DNA of 64,000 nt from Sphingomonas sp. 28-66-16 (GTDB lineage Bacteria > Pseudomonadota > Alphaproteobacteria > Sphingomonadales > Sphingomonadaceae): contig NCGF01000010.1 in assembly GCA_002281485.1 (NCBI GenBank), forward strand, positions 113,512-177,511, read 5' to 3'. Position numbers and translations under genes: made by a program. How positions within the stretch are numbered: position 1 is the stretch's first letter; every line of letters begins with the position of its first letter. The notes under the pieces were generated by a model that was given only the letters and a program-made list of their open reading frames with translations, was not told where the DNA came from and made no database searches. Below, piece by piece: positions 48,340 to 57,839 of the stretch.

Positions 48340-49151
48340 TTGGTCTCCTGGCTGTTGTACGGCGGCGCATGGACGGGTGAGGCGCCAAAGGAGGGATCGA
48401 GCAGCGATCCGAGTGGCAGGTTCGCCGCAGGCTCTGGCGCGGCACGAGCCGCCGCCGGGACGGGCGCGGTGTCGAGTTCGCGGCTCCAGTCGATCGCATC
48501 GACGTAAATGCCGAGCGGATTTTTGCGGAGCACATCGGCCGAGGTAGGTGGGCGCGTGACGGTGGTGAGAATCGCGGTCCAGCGACTTATGCCTGTTTCA
48601 GACCCGCGCTTGAAAGCTGTCTCCGTCCACTTCACCTGGAACGACTTGTCCGAAGCACGCACGACGCTCGTGACTTGCACCGACACGGTCCGCTCGCCGA
48701 CGTTGGCAAAGGGCGCTGCCGAACGGGCATATTCGCCGAGGAACTGGCTCCCGCGCTTCGTGGCGAAGTCATAGGCTTCGAGCCAGTCACGGCGCATCAA
48801 CACTGGGTCGAGCGACACCGAGCGGATGTTGGTGATGAAACGCGACAGGTGCCAAGCGACCTGCGGATCGGTCGGCCGGTAATCGACGTCGGCGGGCTGC
48901 ACCGCGCGCGCCTCGCCGAGCCGGTCGACCTCGACGACATAGGGCGTCACCCGGCTCTGTAGTGACTGCCAGGCGAGGCCCGCCGAGGTGCCTGCGGTCA
49001 GCGCGAGACAACCGAATGCCATCAACCGCCAATTGCGTGCCTGCACGCGCGCCGAGCCGATGCGATCGTCCCAGAGCTGGCCCGCTCGCTGATATGGCGT
49101 CTCGGGAGGCGGCGTGTGCCCGTAACGCTGCATGCTGCGCTTGAAGAACAT
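48336..49151 (-). CDS. trbF: Conjugal transfer protein TrbF (VirB8 type)
   Basis: TrbF is an inner-membrane assembly factor of the mating-pair channel. The 271-residue product has YGHTPPPETPYQRAGQLWDD, a membrane helix (LMAFGCLALTAGTSAGLAWQ) and the periplasmic VirB8 domain (YVVEVDRLGEARAVQPADVD; PQVAWHLSRFITNIRSVSLD; VQVTSVVRASDKSFQVKWTE; NPLGIYVDAIDWSREL). It is separated from trbL by 3 bases. Confidence 0.94.
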   Translation of the reverse strand: MFFKRSMQRYGHTPPPETPYQRAGQLWDDRIGSARVQARNWRLMAFGCLALTAGTSAGLAWQSLQSRVTPYVVEVDRLGEARAVQPADVDYRPTDPQVAWHLSRFITNIRSVSLDPVLMRRDWLEAYDFATKRGSQFLGEYARSAAPFANVGERTVSVQVTSVVRASDKSFQVKWTETAFKRGSETGISRWTAILTTVTRPPTSADVLRKNPLGIYVDAIDWSRELDTAPVPAAARAAPEPAANLPLGSLLDPSFGASPVHAPPYNSQETK

Positions 49152-49154
49152 CGC

Positions 49155-50447
49155 TCAGTCGTTCCTTTCCTTGATGTCGGGCGTGGCGGAGGCGCCGCCG
49201 CGGTCGCCCTGCTGGAGCGTGTGAACCGCGACCTGCCGGTGATGACGCGCGGTCTGCTGGGCGCGCATCGACCGTGCCCAGGCGGGCGCGCCGTCGGAAC
49301 CTTGGCTGCCGCCGGCGGCCGTCGACGCGGCGGGTGTCCGATTGAGCGCGCTCCATGCCGCGTTGCGCCCGCGCTCGGCGGCGGCGCCCAAGCCGAACGT
49401 CGATTCCATCTTCTGCGCTGCCGCGCCCTTTGCAGCAGAAGCCATGCCGCCGATGCTCGAGCCGCCAGTGTCGCGGCCGAGTTGCGCCGCGGTAGATGCG
49501 GCGATGCCCATCGAAGTGCCGGCGCGGACGGCGTCGAGCGTAGCACCACCTGCCAAGCGCGCCGCGCCCATGGCGGTACCACCGGCTATCATCGGCACGG
49601 CCGCAGCGCCGATCGCAGTGCCGAGTGCGGCGCCTGCACCGAGCTGCGGGGCGCCGGAAACGAGGCCCGAGGCGATGCCGGGGCCGAAGATGCCGAGTCC
49701 GAACAGCGACAGCGCCCCGAGGGCGAGACTGAGCGCCGCGCCGAGGTCGGGTTCCTGCCCTTGCATTGAGCTGGTGAACTCGGAGAAGAAGTTGGAGCCG
49801 ATGCCGACGATGACCGCGAGCACCATCACTTTGATGCCCGAGCTGACCACATTGCCGAGCACGCGTTCGGCGAGGAAGCTGGTACGATTCCACAGCGCGA
49901 ACGGCACGAGGATAAATCCGGCCAGCGAGGTCAACTTGAACTCGATGATCGTCACGAACATCTGAACGGCGAGGATGAAGAAGGCGAGGATGCCGATCGC
50001 CCAGCAGAACAGCAGCACCATGATGGTGATGAAGTTCTCGAAGAAGTTGATGAACCCCATCATGCTCGACGCCTGATCAAGCAGCGGCCACGCGGCGGAA
50101 AAACCGGTCGAGGCAACCTGGCCGGGCCGGAGCAGATCATCGGCGCTGAGCGTCCCGCCGCCGGCCGTAAGCCCTGTCTGCGCAAACGACTTGAAGATGA
50201 TGTCGGCGAGCGTCGAGAAGCTGTTCAGGATGAACGCGAATGCGCCGATGTAGAGGATCTTCTTGAGGAAGCGGCCGATGATATTGTCTTCGCCGCCCAT
50301 CGCCCAGAACAGGCCGGCCAGCGTGATGTCGATCCCGATCAGCGTCGTGGTCAGGAAGCCGACGTCATTGCCGAGCAGGCCGAACCCGCTGTCGATATAG
50401 CGGATGAAGGCCTGCATGAAGCGGTCGATGACGGAAAGGTCATTCAC
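49155..50447 (-). CDS. trbL: Conjugal transfer protein TrbL (VirB6 type)
   Basis: TrbL is the polytopic membrane subunit of the mating channel. From the GTG at 50447 the protein has 430 residues and begins NDLSVIDRFMQAFIRYIDSG, with hydrophobic helices at about 20-45, 60-80, 150-220 (FFENFITIMVLLFCWAIGIL; SLAGFILVPFALWNRTSFLA) and 225-310, then a Gly/Ala/Ser-rich cytoplasmic tail. An open frame extends to 50510 but those codons are unlike TrbL. trbK, normally located between trbJ and trbL, is not recognisable in the 134-base gap. Confidence 0.92.
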   Translation of the reverse strand: MNDLSVIDRFMQAFIRYIDSGFGLLGNDVGFLTTTLIGIDITLAGLFWAMGGEDNIIGRFLKKILYIGAFAFILNSFSTLADIIFKSFAQTGLTAGGGTLSADDLLRPGQVASTGFSAAWPLLDQASSMMGFINFFENFITIMVLLFCWAIGILAFFILAVQMFVTIIEFKLTSLAGFILVPFALWNRTSFLAERVLGNVVSSGIKVMVLAVIVGIGSNFFSEFTSSMQGQEPDLGAALSLALGALSLFGLGIFGPGIASGLVSGAPQLGAGAALGTAIGAAAVPMIAGGTAMGAARLAGGATLDAVRAGTSMGIAASTAAQLGRDTGGSSIGGMASAAKGAAAQKMESTFGLGAAAERGRNAAWSALNRTPAASTAAGGSQGSDGAPAWARSMRAQQTARHHRQVAVHTLQQGDRGGASATPDIKERND

Positions 50448-50581
50448 GTGTCCGAGTGCTTTCTTGACGGTTGAAGGTGTCGCGGGGTCCGGCGGCCATT
50501 GGGGGGACAAGCCCTACGAACCCCGCGACGAGGCAGCGCGCTCGGGGAGCGGGAACGCGCCGCCTCAGCTCATTCAGGCGG

Positions 50582-51334
50582 CTATTGCGGCGTGTAGGCC
50601 CGGCCGGTGCCGAGGAACTTCTTGGTCGCGGCGCGGCCTTCGATCTCGGCCTGCGCGCGGCGCGACTGTTCGAGCGCCTCGGTACGGAACTGCGCCGCCA
50701 TGATCTGCTGCAGCTGGAACTGCTGCTTGGCGGTCAGCGCGAGAAGCTGATTGGTCGCCTGCTGTGCTTGCAGGCTGCCCTCCGCGCCCTGGCTCCTTGC
50801 GACGATTGCGTTCAGCGCCTCGGCATCGTCGCGGACATTCTCCACGACCTGCGCCTGCACCGTCATCGTCTGGCGGAAACCGTCCATGCTGGCATCGAGA
50901 CGAGCACGGGCATCGCGCACGCGCGTGTCCATGCGCAGCGCCTGGTCGAGATCGCGCGGGAACAGCTGGCGGATGCGCGCATCGAGTTGATCGACCCGGA
51001 AGTCGACGCCCTGCGCCTGGCCCATCAGCTGGTCGATCTGTTGCAGCTTCTGGCGCAGCTGGTCGAGCTGCGGGAAGTCGATCTTGGACAGGTTCTTGGC
51101 CTGGTTGATCAGCATCGTCGCTTCGTTCTGGAGCGACTGGATTTGGTTGTTGATTTGCGTGAGCGTGCGCGCCGCCGTCAGGATGTTCTGGCTGTAATTG
51201 CTGGGGTCGAACACCACGCCGCCGAACTGCGCATGGGCCGGCGTGCTCGCCGTTATCAGGCACATGGCCACCGAGCCGGCCGTGCCAATGCCGAGCGCGG
51301 TCGCGATGAGAAGCTTTCGAACGGGAATACGCAT
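50582..51334 (-). CDS. trbJ: Conjugal transfer protein TrbJ (VirB5 type)
   Basis: TrbJ is a periplasmic, pilus-associated protein. The 250-residue precursor has a signal peptide (LIATALGIGTAGSVAMCLIT, cleavage near AHA-QF) and a long helical body: VVFDPSNYSQNILTAARTLT, QINNQIQSLQNEATMLINQA and KNLSKIDFPQLDQLRQKLQQ, ending in LLALTAKQQFQLQQIMAAQF. The ATG at 51334 overlaps the trbE stop by one base (TAATG). Upstream open codons to 51502 overlap trbE and are not used. Confidence 0.93.
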   Translation of the reverse strand: MRIPVRKLLIATALGIGTAGSVAMCLITASTPAHAQFGGVVFDPSNYSQNILTAARTLTQINNQIQSLQNEATMLINQAKNLSKIDFPQLDQLRQKLQQIDQLMGQAQGVDFRVDQLDARIRQLFPRDLDQALRMDTRVRDARARLDASMDGFRQTMTVQAQVVENVRDDAEALNAIVARSQGAEGSLQAQQATNQLLALTAKQQFQLQQIMAAQFRTEALEQSRRAQAEIEGRAATKKFLGTGRAYTPQ

Positions 51335-53802
51335 TACTGTTTTCCTTCTTGACTGGCTGAGAATTCGGGAAAGGTGCCGAGCAGGCCGGCGGCCCAGTCG
51401 AGGCCGGCGTCGCTCAGGAAGCGGCTCGCGAAGTCGCGCGCGCCATGTTCGGCGAGGATCGCATCGATGCGCGCCTGGGTCGCGGGATCGGATGCGCCGC
51501 ACAGCGCGAGCGCGATGGGGCCGAGGCCGAGCTCGAACAGGCGATTGCCGCGCGCGGATTGCAGATAATATTGCCGCTTGGGCGTCGCGCGGCTGACCAG
51601 CTCGATCTGGCGGTCGTTCAGGCCGAACCGCTCATAGGCGGCGCGGGACTGGGGCTCGATCGCCCGGTCGTTGGGCAACAATCTGCGTTGCGGGCAGCTT
51701 TCGATGATCGCGGGCGCGATCGAGCTGTCGGCGATGTCGGCCAGCGACTGCGTGGCGAAGACGACGGCGACGTTCTTCTTGCGCAGCGTCTTCAACCATT
51801 CGCGGATGCGCGCGGCGAACAGCGGATGGTCGAGGAAGATCCAGGCCTCGTCCAGGATCAGCAACGTCGGCTTTCCGGTGAACCGATCCTCCAGCCTGTG
51901 GAACAGGTAGGTGAGGACCGGGGCTACCGCGCCGGTTTGCCCCATCAGCGCCTCGGTCTCGAAGCACTGGACGTCGGCGAACGCGAGCTGTTGCTCGGCT
52001 GCATCGAGCAACCGGCCATGGGGACCGTCCAGCGTGTAGGGCTGCAGCGCGAGGCGCAGCGCGTTCGACTGGAGAAGCAGCGCCAGTCCGGTCATGGTCC
52101 GTTCCTCGCGCGGGGCCGAGGCGAGGCTGCCGAGCGCGGTCCAGACGGCGTCCTTGAGATGCGGATCGACCGGCACGCCTTCATGCGCGAGAAGTGCAGC
52201 GATCCATTCGGCCGCCCAGCTGCGTTCCCCAGTGTCGTCGATGTTGCGCAGCGGCTGGAATGAGAGGACTTCGCCATCCGCTTCCGACGAGCCGAGCGCG
52301 TGGTGCGCGCCGCCCATCGCCAGCACCGCCGCGCGCGCGGAATAGCCCTTGTCGAAGATATAGAGCTGAGCTTGCCGGTAACGACGGAACTGGAGCGCGA
52401 TCAGGCTCAGCAGCACCGACTTACCCGCGCCGGTCGGGCCGACGATGAGCATATGTCCGACGTCGCCGACATGGGTGGAGAGACGGAACGGCGTCGAACC
52501 GGCGGTCTTGGCGACTAGCAAGGGCGGAGCTTCGGTCTGGGTAATCTTGGCGAGATGCTCGTTGCAGACCGGGCCGGCCCAGACCGACGACAGCGGCATC
52601 AGATGCGCAAGATTGAGCGTATGGACGAGCGGCTGCCGGACATTGGCGTAGACATGGCCGGGCAGCGACGAGAGCCACGCCTCGACGGCGTTGATGCCCT
52701 CGCGCTTGGCGGTGAAGCCGAGGCCGTTGACGATGCGCTCGACGCTGCGGACCTTGTCCTCGACGGCCGCGCGATCCCGATCGGCCACCGTAATCGTCGC
52801 GGTCAGATAGCCGAACGCAACATGATCGCCGCCGAGCGCCTGCAGGGCCTGGTCGGCGTCGACGACCTTGTTGTCGGCATCGCTGTCGAGCAGCTGCGCC
52901 GGCTGATTGTAGAGCACTTCGCGCAACAGCGCGGTGATCGACTTGCGCTTGTTGAACCACTGGCGGCGCAGGCTGGTCAGCGTCTTGGTCGCCAGCGCCT
53001 TGTCGAGCGGGATGAAACGCGTGACCCAGCGGTAGCCGAAATCCTCATGATTGAGCGCATCGAGGATGCCCGGCCGGCTAAGGCTTGGGAAACCGAGGAT
53101 AGTAAGGGTGCGAATGTGCTGCTCGCCGAGCTGGGGCTCGAGGCCGCCGACCAGCGGCGTGTCCGCAAGCACACCATCGAGATACATCGGCGTCTCGGGC
53201 GCAGCGACCGGATGGCGCCGATCGGAGATCGTGCCGTGCAGGAAGGTCAACGTCTCGTCGTCATCGAGCGCGCGGACATCTGGCATGAAGCCGGCGAGCA
53301 GATCGAGGACGCGGGTCGTCTCGGCGACGAACTGGGCAAGCGCGCCGCGCCAGTCCCGGCCCTGTTCGGCATCGGGCCGATCGACCAGCGACCGACCGGC
53401 CCTGTCGCTGGCGTCCGCCGGCGGCAGCCAGGTCAGCGTCAGATGATAGCGGCTCTCGAAATGGGCGCCCTCGGCCTCGAAGGCAGCGCGCCGCTCCTGA
53501 TCAATCAGCCAGCTCGCCGGATCGGGAAACTCGCTTGTCGGATAGGCTTGGGCTTGGCGCCGCTCGGCTTCGAAGAACAGCGCCCAGCCGCTGCCGAACC
53601 GCTTGAGCGCATTGTTGGCACGCGCGCAGGCCCCGACCAGCTCGGCCTCGGTCGCGGACTCCAGATCGGGTCCGCGGAAGCCGAGGATGCGCAGGAAGCT
53701 GCCATCCTTGTTCAGGATCACACCAGGCGCGACCAGCGCTGCCCACGGCAGGTGATCGGCCAGCCGTTCGGCCGCCGGCCGATATTCGCGCAGGTTCAGC
53801 AT
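51334..53802 (-). CDS. trbE: Conjugal transfer ATPase TrbE (VirB4 type)
   Basis: TrbE energises assembly of the mating channel. From the ATG at 53802 the protein has 822 residues, beginning LNLREYRPAAERLADHLPWA. The N-terminal VirB4 domain includes TEAELVGACARANNALKRFG; the ATPase domain has Walker A MLIVGPTGAGKSVLLSLIAL (about residue 450), Walker B PTLLILDEAWIFLDHPLFAA and the later motif VVFATQSLADIADS. It overlaps trbD by 7 bases. No interruption. Confidence 0.95.
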   Translation of the reverse strand: MLNLREYRPAAERLADHLPWAALVAPGVILNKDGSFLRILGFRGPDLESATEAELVGACARANNALKRFGSGWALFFEAERRQAQAYPTSEFPDPASWLIDQERRAAFEAEGAHFESRYHLTLTWLPPADASDRAGRSLVDRPDAEQGRDWRGALAQFVAETTRVLDLLAGFMPDVRALDDDETLTFLHGTISDRRHPVAAPETPMYLDGVLADTPLVGGLEPQLGEQHIRTLTILGFPSLSRPGILDALNHEDFGYRWVTRFIPLDKALATKTLTSLRRQWFNKRKSITALLREVLYNQPAQLLDSDADNKVVDADQALQALGGDHVAFGYLTATITVADRDRAAVEDKVRSVERIVNGLGFTAKREGINAVEAWLSSLPGHVYANVRQPLVHTLNLAHLMPLSSVWAGPVCNEHLAKITQTEAPPLLVAKTAGSTPFRLSTHVGDVGHMLIVGPTGAGKSVLLSLIALQFRRYRQAQLYIFDKGYSARAAVLAMGGAHHALGSSEADGEVLSFQPLRNIDDTGERSWAAEWIAALLAHEGVPVDPHLKDAVWTALGSLASAPREERTMTGLALLLQSNALRLALQPYTLDGPHGRLLDAAEQQLAFADVQCFETEALMGQTGAVAPVLTYLFHRLEDRFTGKPTLLILDEAWIFLDHPLFAARIREWLKTLRKKNVAVVFATQSLADIADSSIAPAIIESCPQRRLLPNDRAIEPQSRAAYERFGLNDRQIELVSRATPKRQYYLQSARGNRLFELGLGPIALALCGASDPATQARIDAILAEHGARDFASRFLSDAGLDWAAGLLGTFPEFSASQEGKQ

Positions 53803-54068
53803 CCGAGATATCCCTTCTGGCGGAGATGACGCAGCAGCACCGGCGCAAAACTCGGATCGCGCCGCGCCGCGATGACGGCGATACTGTGCCCGGCGGCCCA
53901 GAGCGCGACCCCCGCCAGCCATTGCTGGAGGCCGAGCCCCACCGCGGCGGCGAGCGTTCCGTTGACGATCGCGAGGCCCCGCGGCGCCCCGCCGAGCAGC
54001 AACGGACTGCCGAGCGAGCTGTGGATCGGCACTTCGAAGCCGTCGATATGCTGGCCCGAACCGGTCAC
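53796..54068 (-). CDS. trbD: Conjugal transfer protein TrbD (VirB3 type)
   Basis: TrbD is a small inner-membrane component of the pilus assembly platform. The 90-residue product reads GFEVPIHSSLGSPLLLGGAP, RGLAIVNGTLAAAVGLGLQQ and WLAGVALWAAGHSIAVIAAR, then DPSFAPVLLRHLRQKGYL: N-terminal EVP/H segment, two membrane helices and the D-P-x-F motif of the family. Start at the GTG at 54068, which overlaps the trbC 3' end by 4 bases. Confidence 0.9.
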   Translation of the reverse strand: MTGSGQHIDGFEVPIHSSLGSPLLLGGAPRGLAIVNGTLAAAVGLGLQQWLAGVALWAAGHSIAVIAARRDPSFAPVLLRHLRQKGYLGC

Positions 54069-54406
54069 GCGATCAGCGCCCCGCCGCCAAAGCTGAAAAA
54101 CGAGAGGAAGAAGCTCGACGCCGCGAAGGCGATCGACAGGCCGAAAACAATCTGGATCAGCCGGCGAAACCCGCCGGCGGTCTCGCCGAACGCCAGGGTC
54201 AGACCGGTCACGATGATGATAATCACCGCGACGATCTTGGCGACCGGCCCCTGGACCGATTCCAGCACTTGCTGGAGTGGCTCCTCTCACGGCATGCCGG
54301 AGCCGGCCGCCTGGACTTGCGTAGCGAGCGTGAGCGCGAGACCGATTGCTGCGGTGCCAAGTAGCGGGCGTCGAGCGGAGAGGCGAAAATGAGGGGCGCA
54401 TGTCAT
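54065..54406 (-). pseudogene. trbC: Conjugative pilin gene trbC broken by an in-frame stop
   Basis: TrbC is the VirB2-type pilin. The full frame from the ATG at 54406 reads a signal peptide (LLGTAAIGLALTLATQVQAA) and GSGMP, then TGA at 54287-54289, then EEPLQQVLESVQGPVAKIVA and two membrane helices ending in SFFSFGGGALIA in the same frame. TrbC proteins have MPWE here, so TGG (Trp) has become TGA by one G-to-A change. No frameshift is needed. Restart at a GTG at 54268 would give a 67-residue protein without signal peptide. The pilin is probably not made. Confidence 0.85.
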
Positions 54407-54409
54407 GGG

Positions 54410-55396
54410 TCAGGACTCCTTGGGGTTGAGGGTGGGAAGGTCGGCGAGCGCGTACGCGCCGGTATCCGGATCGAGGCCGGCGACGCGGGCGACGGTCGAG
54501 ACACGGCGGTCGACGCCGCGGCCGGAGATGAACACGACGATATCGATTGCTTCGGCGATCAGTCGGCGCGGCATGGTGACGACCGCTTCCTGCACCAGCT
54601 GCTCGACGCGCGTGAGCGCGGCGATCGCACTGTTGGCGTGAACGGTCGCGATCCCACCCGGATGCCCGGTGTTCCAAGCCTTGAGCATGTCGAGCGCTTC
54701 GGGGCCGCGGACTTCGCCGACGATGATGCGGTCGGGCCGCAACCGCATCGTCGAGCGAACGAGTTCGGTCATCGAGACGTGCGGCGGCCGCGTGCGCAGC
54801 GCGACCGTATCCGGCAGCGGACATTGCAGCTCGCGCGTGTCCTCGATCAAGATGACGCGAGAATCGACCCAAGCCATCTCGGCGAGGAGCGCATTGGCGA
54901 GCGTCGTCTTGCCCGAGCTGGTGCCGCCGGCGACGAGGATGTTGTAGCGCTGGGTGACCGCCGCGCGCAGCGTTTCGGCGGTCGTCTCCGTCATCAGCCC
55001 GTCGGCGATATAGTCATCGAGCGTGTACAGCCGGTGCGCTGGCTTTCGGATCGAGAAGCAGGGCGCGGTCGCGACCGGCGGCAGCACGCCTTCGAACCGC
55101 TCGCCCGCCCGGCCTTCGATATGCGCGGGCAGCTCGGCCGAGATGATCGGATGCTCGGCATGCACCTCGGCGCGGGCGTGGCTCGCGACGAGGCGGATGA
55201 TGCGCTCGACCTGCTCCGGGCCGATCCGAATCCCGGTGTCGATCCGGCCTTCGCCCAATCGGTCGAGCCTGAGCGCCCCATCGGGGTTGACCATGATCTC
55301 GACGACTTGGCCGTCGCGCATGGCTGTGGCGATATCGGCGCCGAGCGCTGTGATCAGCATGCGCCGGCGCCGTTCTGCCGAGAGGTTCGCGCTCAT
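54410..55396 (-). CDS. trbB: Conjugal transfer ATPase TrbB (VirB11 type)
   Basis: TrbB is the hexameric secretion ATPase. The 328-residue product has an N-terminal domain (MLITALGADIATAMRDGQVV; EIMVNPDGALRLDRLGEGRI), Walker A YNILVAGGTSSGKTTLANAL (about residue 150), the Asp box VILIEDTRELQCP, Walker B RPDRIIVGEVRGPEALDMLK and the His box HPGGIATVHANSA. The ATG at 55396 overlaps the copG-like stop by 4 bases; open codons further upstream belong to that gene's opposite frame. Confidence 0.95.
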   Translation of the reverse strand: MSANLSAERRRRMLITALGADIATAMRDGQVVEIMVNPDGALRLDRLGEGRIDTGIRIGPEQVERIIRLVASHARAEVHAEHPIISAELPAHIEGRAGERFEGVLPPVATAPCFSIRKPAHRLYTLDDYIADGLMTETTAETLRAAVTQRYNILVAGGTSSGKTTLANALLAEMAWVDSRVILIEDTRELQCPLPDTVALRTRPPHVSMTELVRSTMRLRPDRIIVGEVRGPEALDMLKAWNTGHPGGIATVHANSAIAALTRVEQLVQEAVVTMPRRLIAEAIDIVVFISGRGVDRRVSTVARVAGLDPDTGAYALADLPTLNPKES

Positions 55397-55794
55397 GCGC
55401 CTTCCTCCGGGACCGCGCCCAACGTCCGGCGGCCGGTCGACACCTGCCGCCCGACCTGCGTCACGAACGCCTCGAACCGCTTCGCGCCGAGCGCGCGGCC
55501 GGCATGGTCGTTCTCGGCAAGCGGCGTCTGGATGGCTAGTTCGAAGCGGATGAACAGCGCCAGCGTCTCGAGGATCAGATAGGTCTCGCGATCGACGCGG
55601 CCGATCGCCTGGGTCAGGCGATCGAGCCGGATTGCGAACCGTTCTTCCAGCTCCGAGGCGCCGCGGCGGTTGAGCCAGGCGGTGACCGCATCGACGAGAA
55701 TCGCCGACTTGCTGGCCCCGGGCTTCGCGGCGAGCGCTTCGAGCCGATCGGAGAGTGGCTTGGGCAGGAATAGCTGGTGGCGAACCTTTTCCAT
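55393..55794 (-). CDS. CopG-type ribbon-helix-helix protein of the transfer operon
   Basis: The 133-residue protein begins KVRHQLFLPKPLSDRLEALA followed by SKSAILVDAVTAWLNRRGAS, a ribbon-helix-helix DNA-binding domain, and has a helical C-terminal half (LDRLTQAIGRVDRETYLILE; TLALFIRFELAIQTPLAEND). A gene of this type lies between traG and trbB in this class of elements; it probably binds the operon promoter or origin region. It is 2 bases from the traG stop. Confidence 0.85.
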   Translation of the reverse strand: MEKVRHQLFLPKPLSDRLEALAAKPGASKSAILVDAVTAWLNRRGASELEERFAIRLDRLTQAIGRVDRETYLILETLALFIRFELAIQTPLAENDHAGRALGAKRFEAFVTQVGRQVSTGRRTLGAVPEEGA

Positions 55795-55796
55795 GG

Positions 55797-57839
55797 TCAG
55801 AACCCCAGCTGCAGGTCGTCGGGCCGGCCCGAGGTGGCATCGAGGCCGTAGACTGTCCGCGCAGCGCCGAGCGCCTGCACGCGGTCCATGGCGCGGCGTT
55901 CCGCCGCCTGATCACCGTCGTCTTCGCCGAGCCCCAGCGGATCGGCGATTTCCGGCTCGGCCGCGAGCGCGGGCTCGACCTCGTGGGCCGGATGCCGCGC
56001 CTGCTCGAGACCGCCTGTATCGGTGCCTTCGTCGGTCACTGCTTTGCCAGCGAGCCGCGCGTCGGTCGCTCGAATCTGTCCGGTCCAATCATCGGAACGT
56101 GCGGTGGGAAAGTCGTGGTAGCCGGCGACATCCAACGAAGGCGACGGCAGCAGACGCGCGGCGAACCGCCGGTCCTCATAGTAGCGCAGCTTCTGCGCGC
56201 GGATCGGCGGGTGGCCCGAGACGAGCACCAACTCGTCGGTCGTCTTGAGCTGCATGACCTCGCCAGGCGTCAGCAGCGCCCGAGCCGTTTCCTGCCGGCT
56301 GACCATGACGTGCGCCAGCCAGGGCGCGAGGCGGTGGCCGGCATAGTTGCGCATCGCGCGCTGCTCGGTGGCGGTGCCGAGCGCGTCGGAGATCCGCTTC
56401 GCGGTCCGCTCGTCATTGGTCGCGAAGGCAATGCGGACATGGCAATTGTCGAGGATGGCGTTGTGCTCACCGTAAGCCTTTTCGATCTGATTGAGGCTTT
56501 GCGCGATCAGGAAGGCGCGAACACCGTAGCCGGCGAGGAACGCAAGGCTGGTCTCGAAGAAATCCAGACGGCCAAGCGCCGGGAACTCGTCGAGCATCAT
56601 CAGCAGCCGTTGACGGCTCGCGCCCGATCCCTCAGTCCGACCAACCGCGTGTAGCTTTTCGGTCAGCCGTCGGCCGATCTGGTTGAGCACCAGCCGGATG
56701 AGCGGCTTGGTCCGGCTAATGTCGGACGGCGGCACGACGAGATACAGCGAAAGCGGGTGCGCCGCCTCGACCAAGTCGGCGATGCGCCAGTCGCAGCACG
56801 ACGTGACCTCGGCGACCGTCGGATCCCGATAGAGCCCAAGAAACGACATCGCCGTCGACAGCACCCCCGAGCGCTCGTTCTCGCTCTTGTTGAGCAGTTC
56901 GCGCGCGGCCGAGGCGACAACGGGATGGACAACCGGAGCCCCGTCGCTGCCGAGATGGTTGGTTGTCATCATCCGCCGCAACGTCGCGGTGAAGGGGCGC
57001 TGCGGATCGGATAGGAAGGCAGCGACGCGCGCGAGCGTCTTCTCTTCCTCGGCGTAGAGAACATGGAGGATCGCGCCGACCAGCAGCGAATGGCTGGTCT
57101 TCTCCCAATGGTTGCGGCGCTCCAGGGCCCCTTCCGGATCGACGAGGATGTCGGCGATGTTCTGGGCGTCGCGAACCTCGTTCACGCCAATGCGCACTTC
57201 CAGTAGCGGATTATAGCGCGCCGAACGGCTGTCGGTCGGATTGAACAACAGGCAATGCGAAAAGCGTGCGCGCCAGCCTGCGGTCAGCTGCCAGTTCTCG
57301 CCCTTGATATCGTGAACCACGGTCGAGCCGGTCCAGGACAGGAGGGTCGGGACAACGAGGCCAACACCTTTGCCCGAACGGGTCGGCGCGAAGGCGATGA
57401 TATGCTCGGGTCCGTCGTGGCGGAGATCGCGCCCGCCAATGCGGCCGAGCGTGACACCCTTGTCATTGAACAGGCCGGCGTCGGCGATGTCCTTTGCCCG
57501 TGCCCACCGGGCGGAACCGTAGGTGGTGACATTGTTTGAGTGTCGCGCACGCCACACCGATCCGGCAATCGCTGCGCAGCATCCGAGCAATCCGCCGGAA
57601 GCCGCAATCCCGCCAGCCTCGTCGAAGATAACCGGCGCATAGGCATCGAACGAAAACCACCACGCGAAAATCGACCACGGACGATAGATCGGAGAGCCAA
57701 ACATCATGAACCAGGGCGGTCCGAGTTCGGGCTGGTAGCCAAGACTCGCGGCCGCCCATTGCGTCGCTGTCCAGATGCTCGCGACGATAATTGCGAGAAC
57801 GATGAGGATTTGGCCAATAAGTAGCTTGGTGGGTGTCAT
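55797..57839 (-). CDS. traG: Conjugal coupling protein TraG (VirD4 type)
   Basis: TraG brings relaxase-bound DNA to the channel. From the ATG at 57839 it has 680 residues: two N-terminal membrane helices (LLIGQILIVLAIIVASIWTA; IAASGGLLGCCAAIAGSVWR), Walker A AFAPTRSGKGVGLVVPTLLS, Walker B RLLMMLDEFPALGRLDFFET, and FLIAQSLNQIEKAYGEHNAI. The C-terminal 80 residues are acidic and variable. It is the first gene of the operon. The relaxase gene that usually lies upstream is missing. Confidence 0.94.
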   Translation of the reverse strand: MTPTKLLIGQILIVLAIIVASIWTATQWAAASLGYQPELGPPWFMMFGSPIYRPWSIFAWWFSFDAYAPVIFDEAGGIAASGGLLGCCAAIAGSVWRARHSNNVTTYGSARWARAKDIADAGLFNDKGVTLGRIGGRDLRHDGPEHIIAFAPTRSGKGVGLVVPTLLSWTGSTVVHDIKGENWQLTAGWRARFSHCLLFNPTDSRSARYNPLLEVRIGVNEVRDAQNIADILVDPEGALERRNHWEKTSHSLLVGAILHVLYAEEEKTLARVAAFLSDPQRPFTATLRRMMTTNHLGSDGAPVVHPVVASAARELLNKSENERSGVLSTAMSFLGLYRDPTVAEVTSCCDWRIADLVEAAHPLSLYLVVPPSDISRTKPLIRLVLNQIGRRLTEKLHAVGRTEGSGASRQRLLMMLDEFPALGRLDFFETSLAFLAGYGVRAFLIAQSLNQIEKAYGEHNAILDNCHVRIAFATNDERTAKRISDALGTATEQRAMRNYAGHRLAPWLAHVMVSRQETARALLTPGEVMQLKTTDELVLVSGHPPIRAQKLRYYEDRRFAARLLPSPSLDVAGYHDFPTARSDDWTGQIRATDARLAGKAVTDEGTDTGGLEQARHPAHEVEPALAAEPEIADPLGLGEDDGDQAAERRAMDRVQALGAARTVYGLDATSGRPDDLQLGF

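Noticed and set aside
50448-50510. Longer TrbL start or a trbK gene
   Set aside because: The upstream codons do not resemble TrbL and no lipoprotein-like entry-exclusion gene is visible in the gap.
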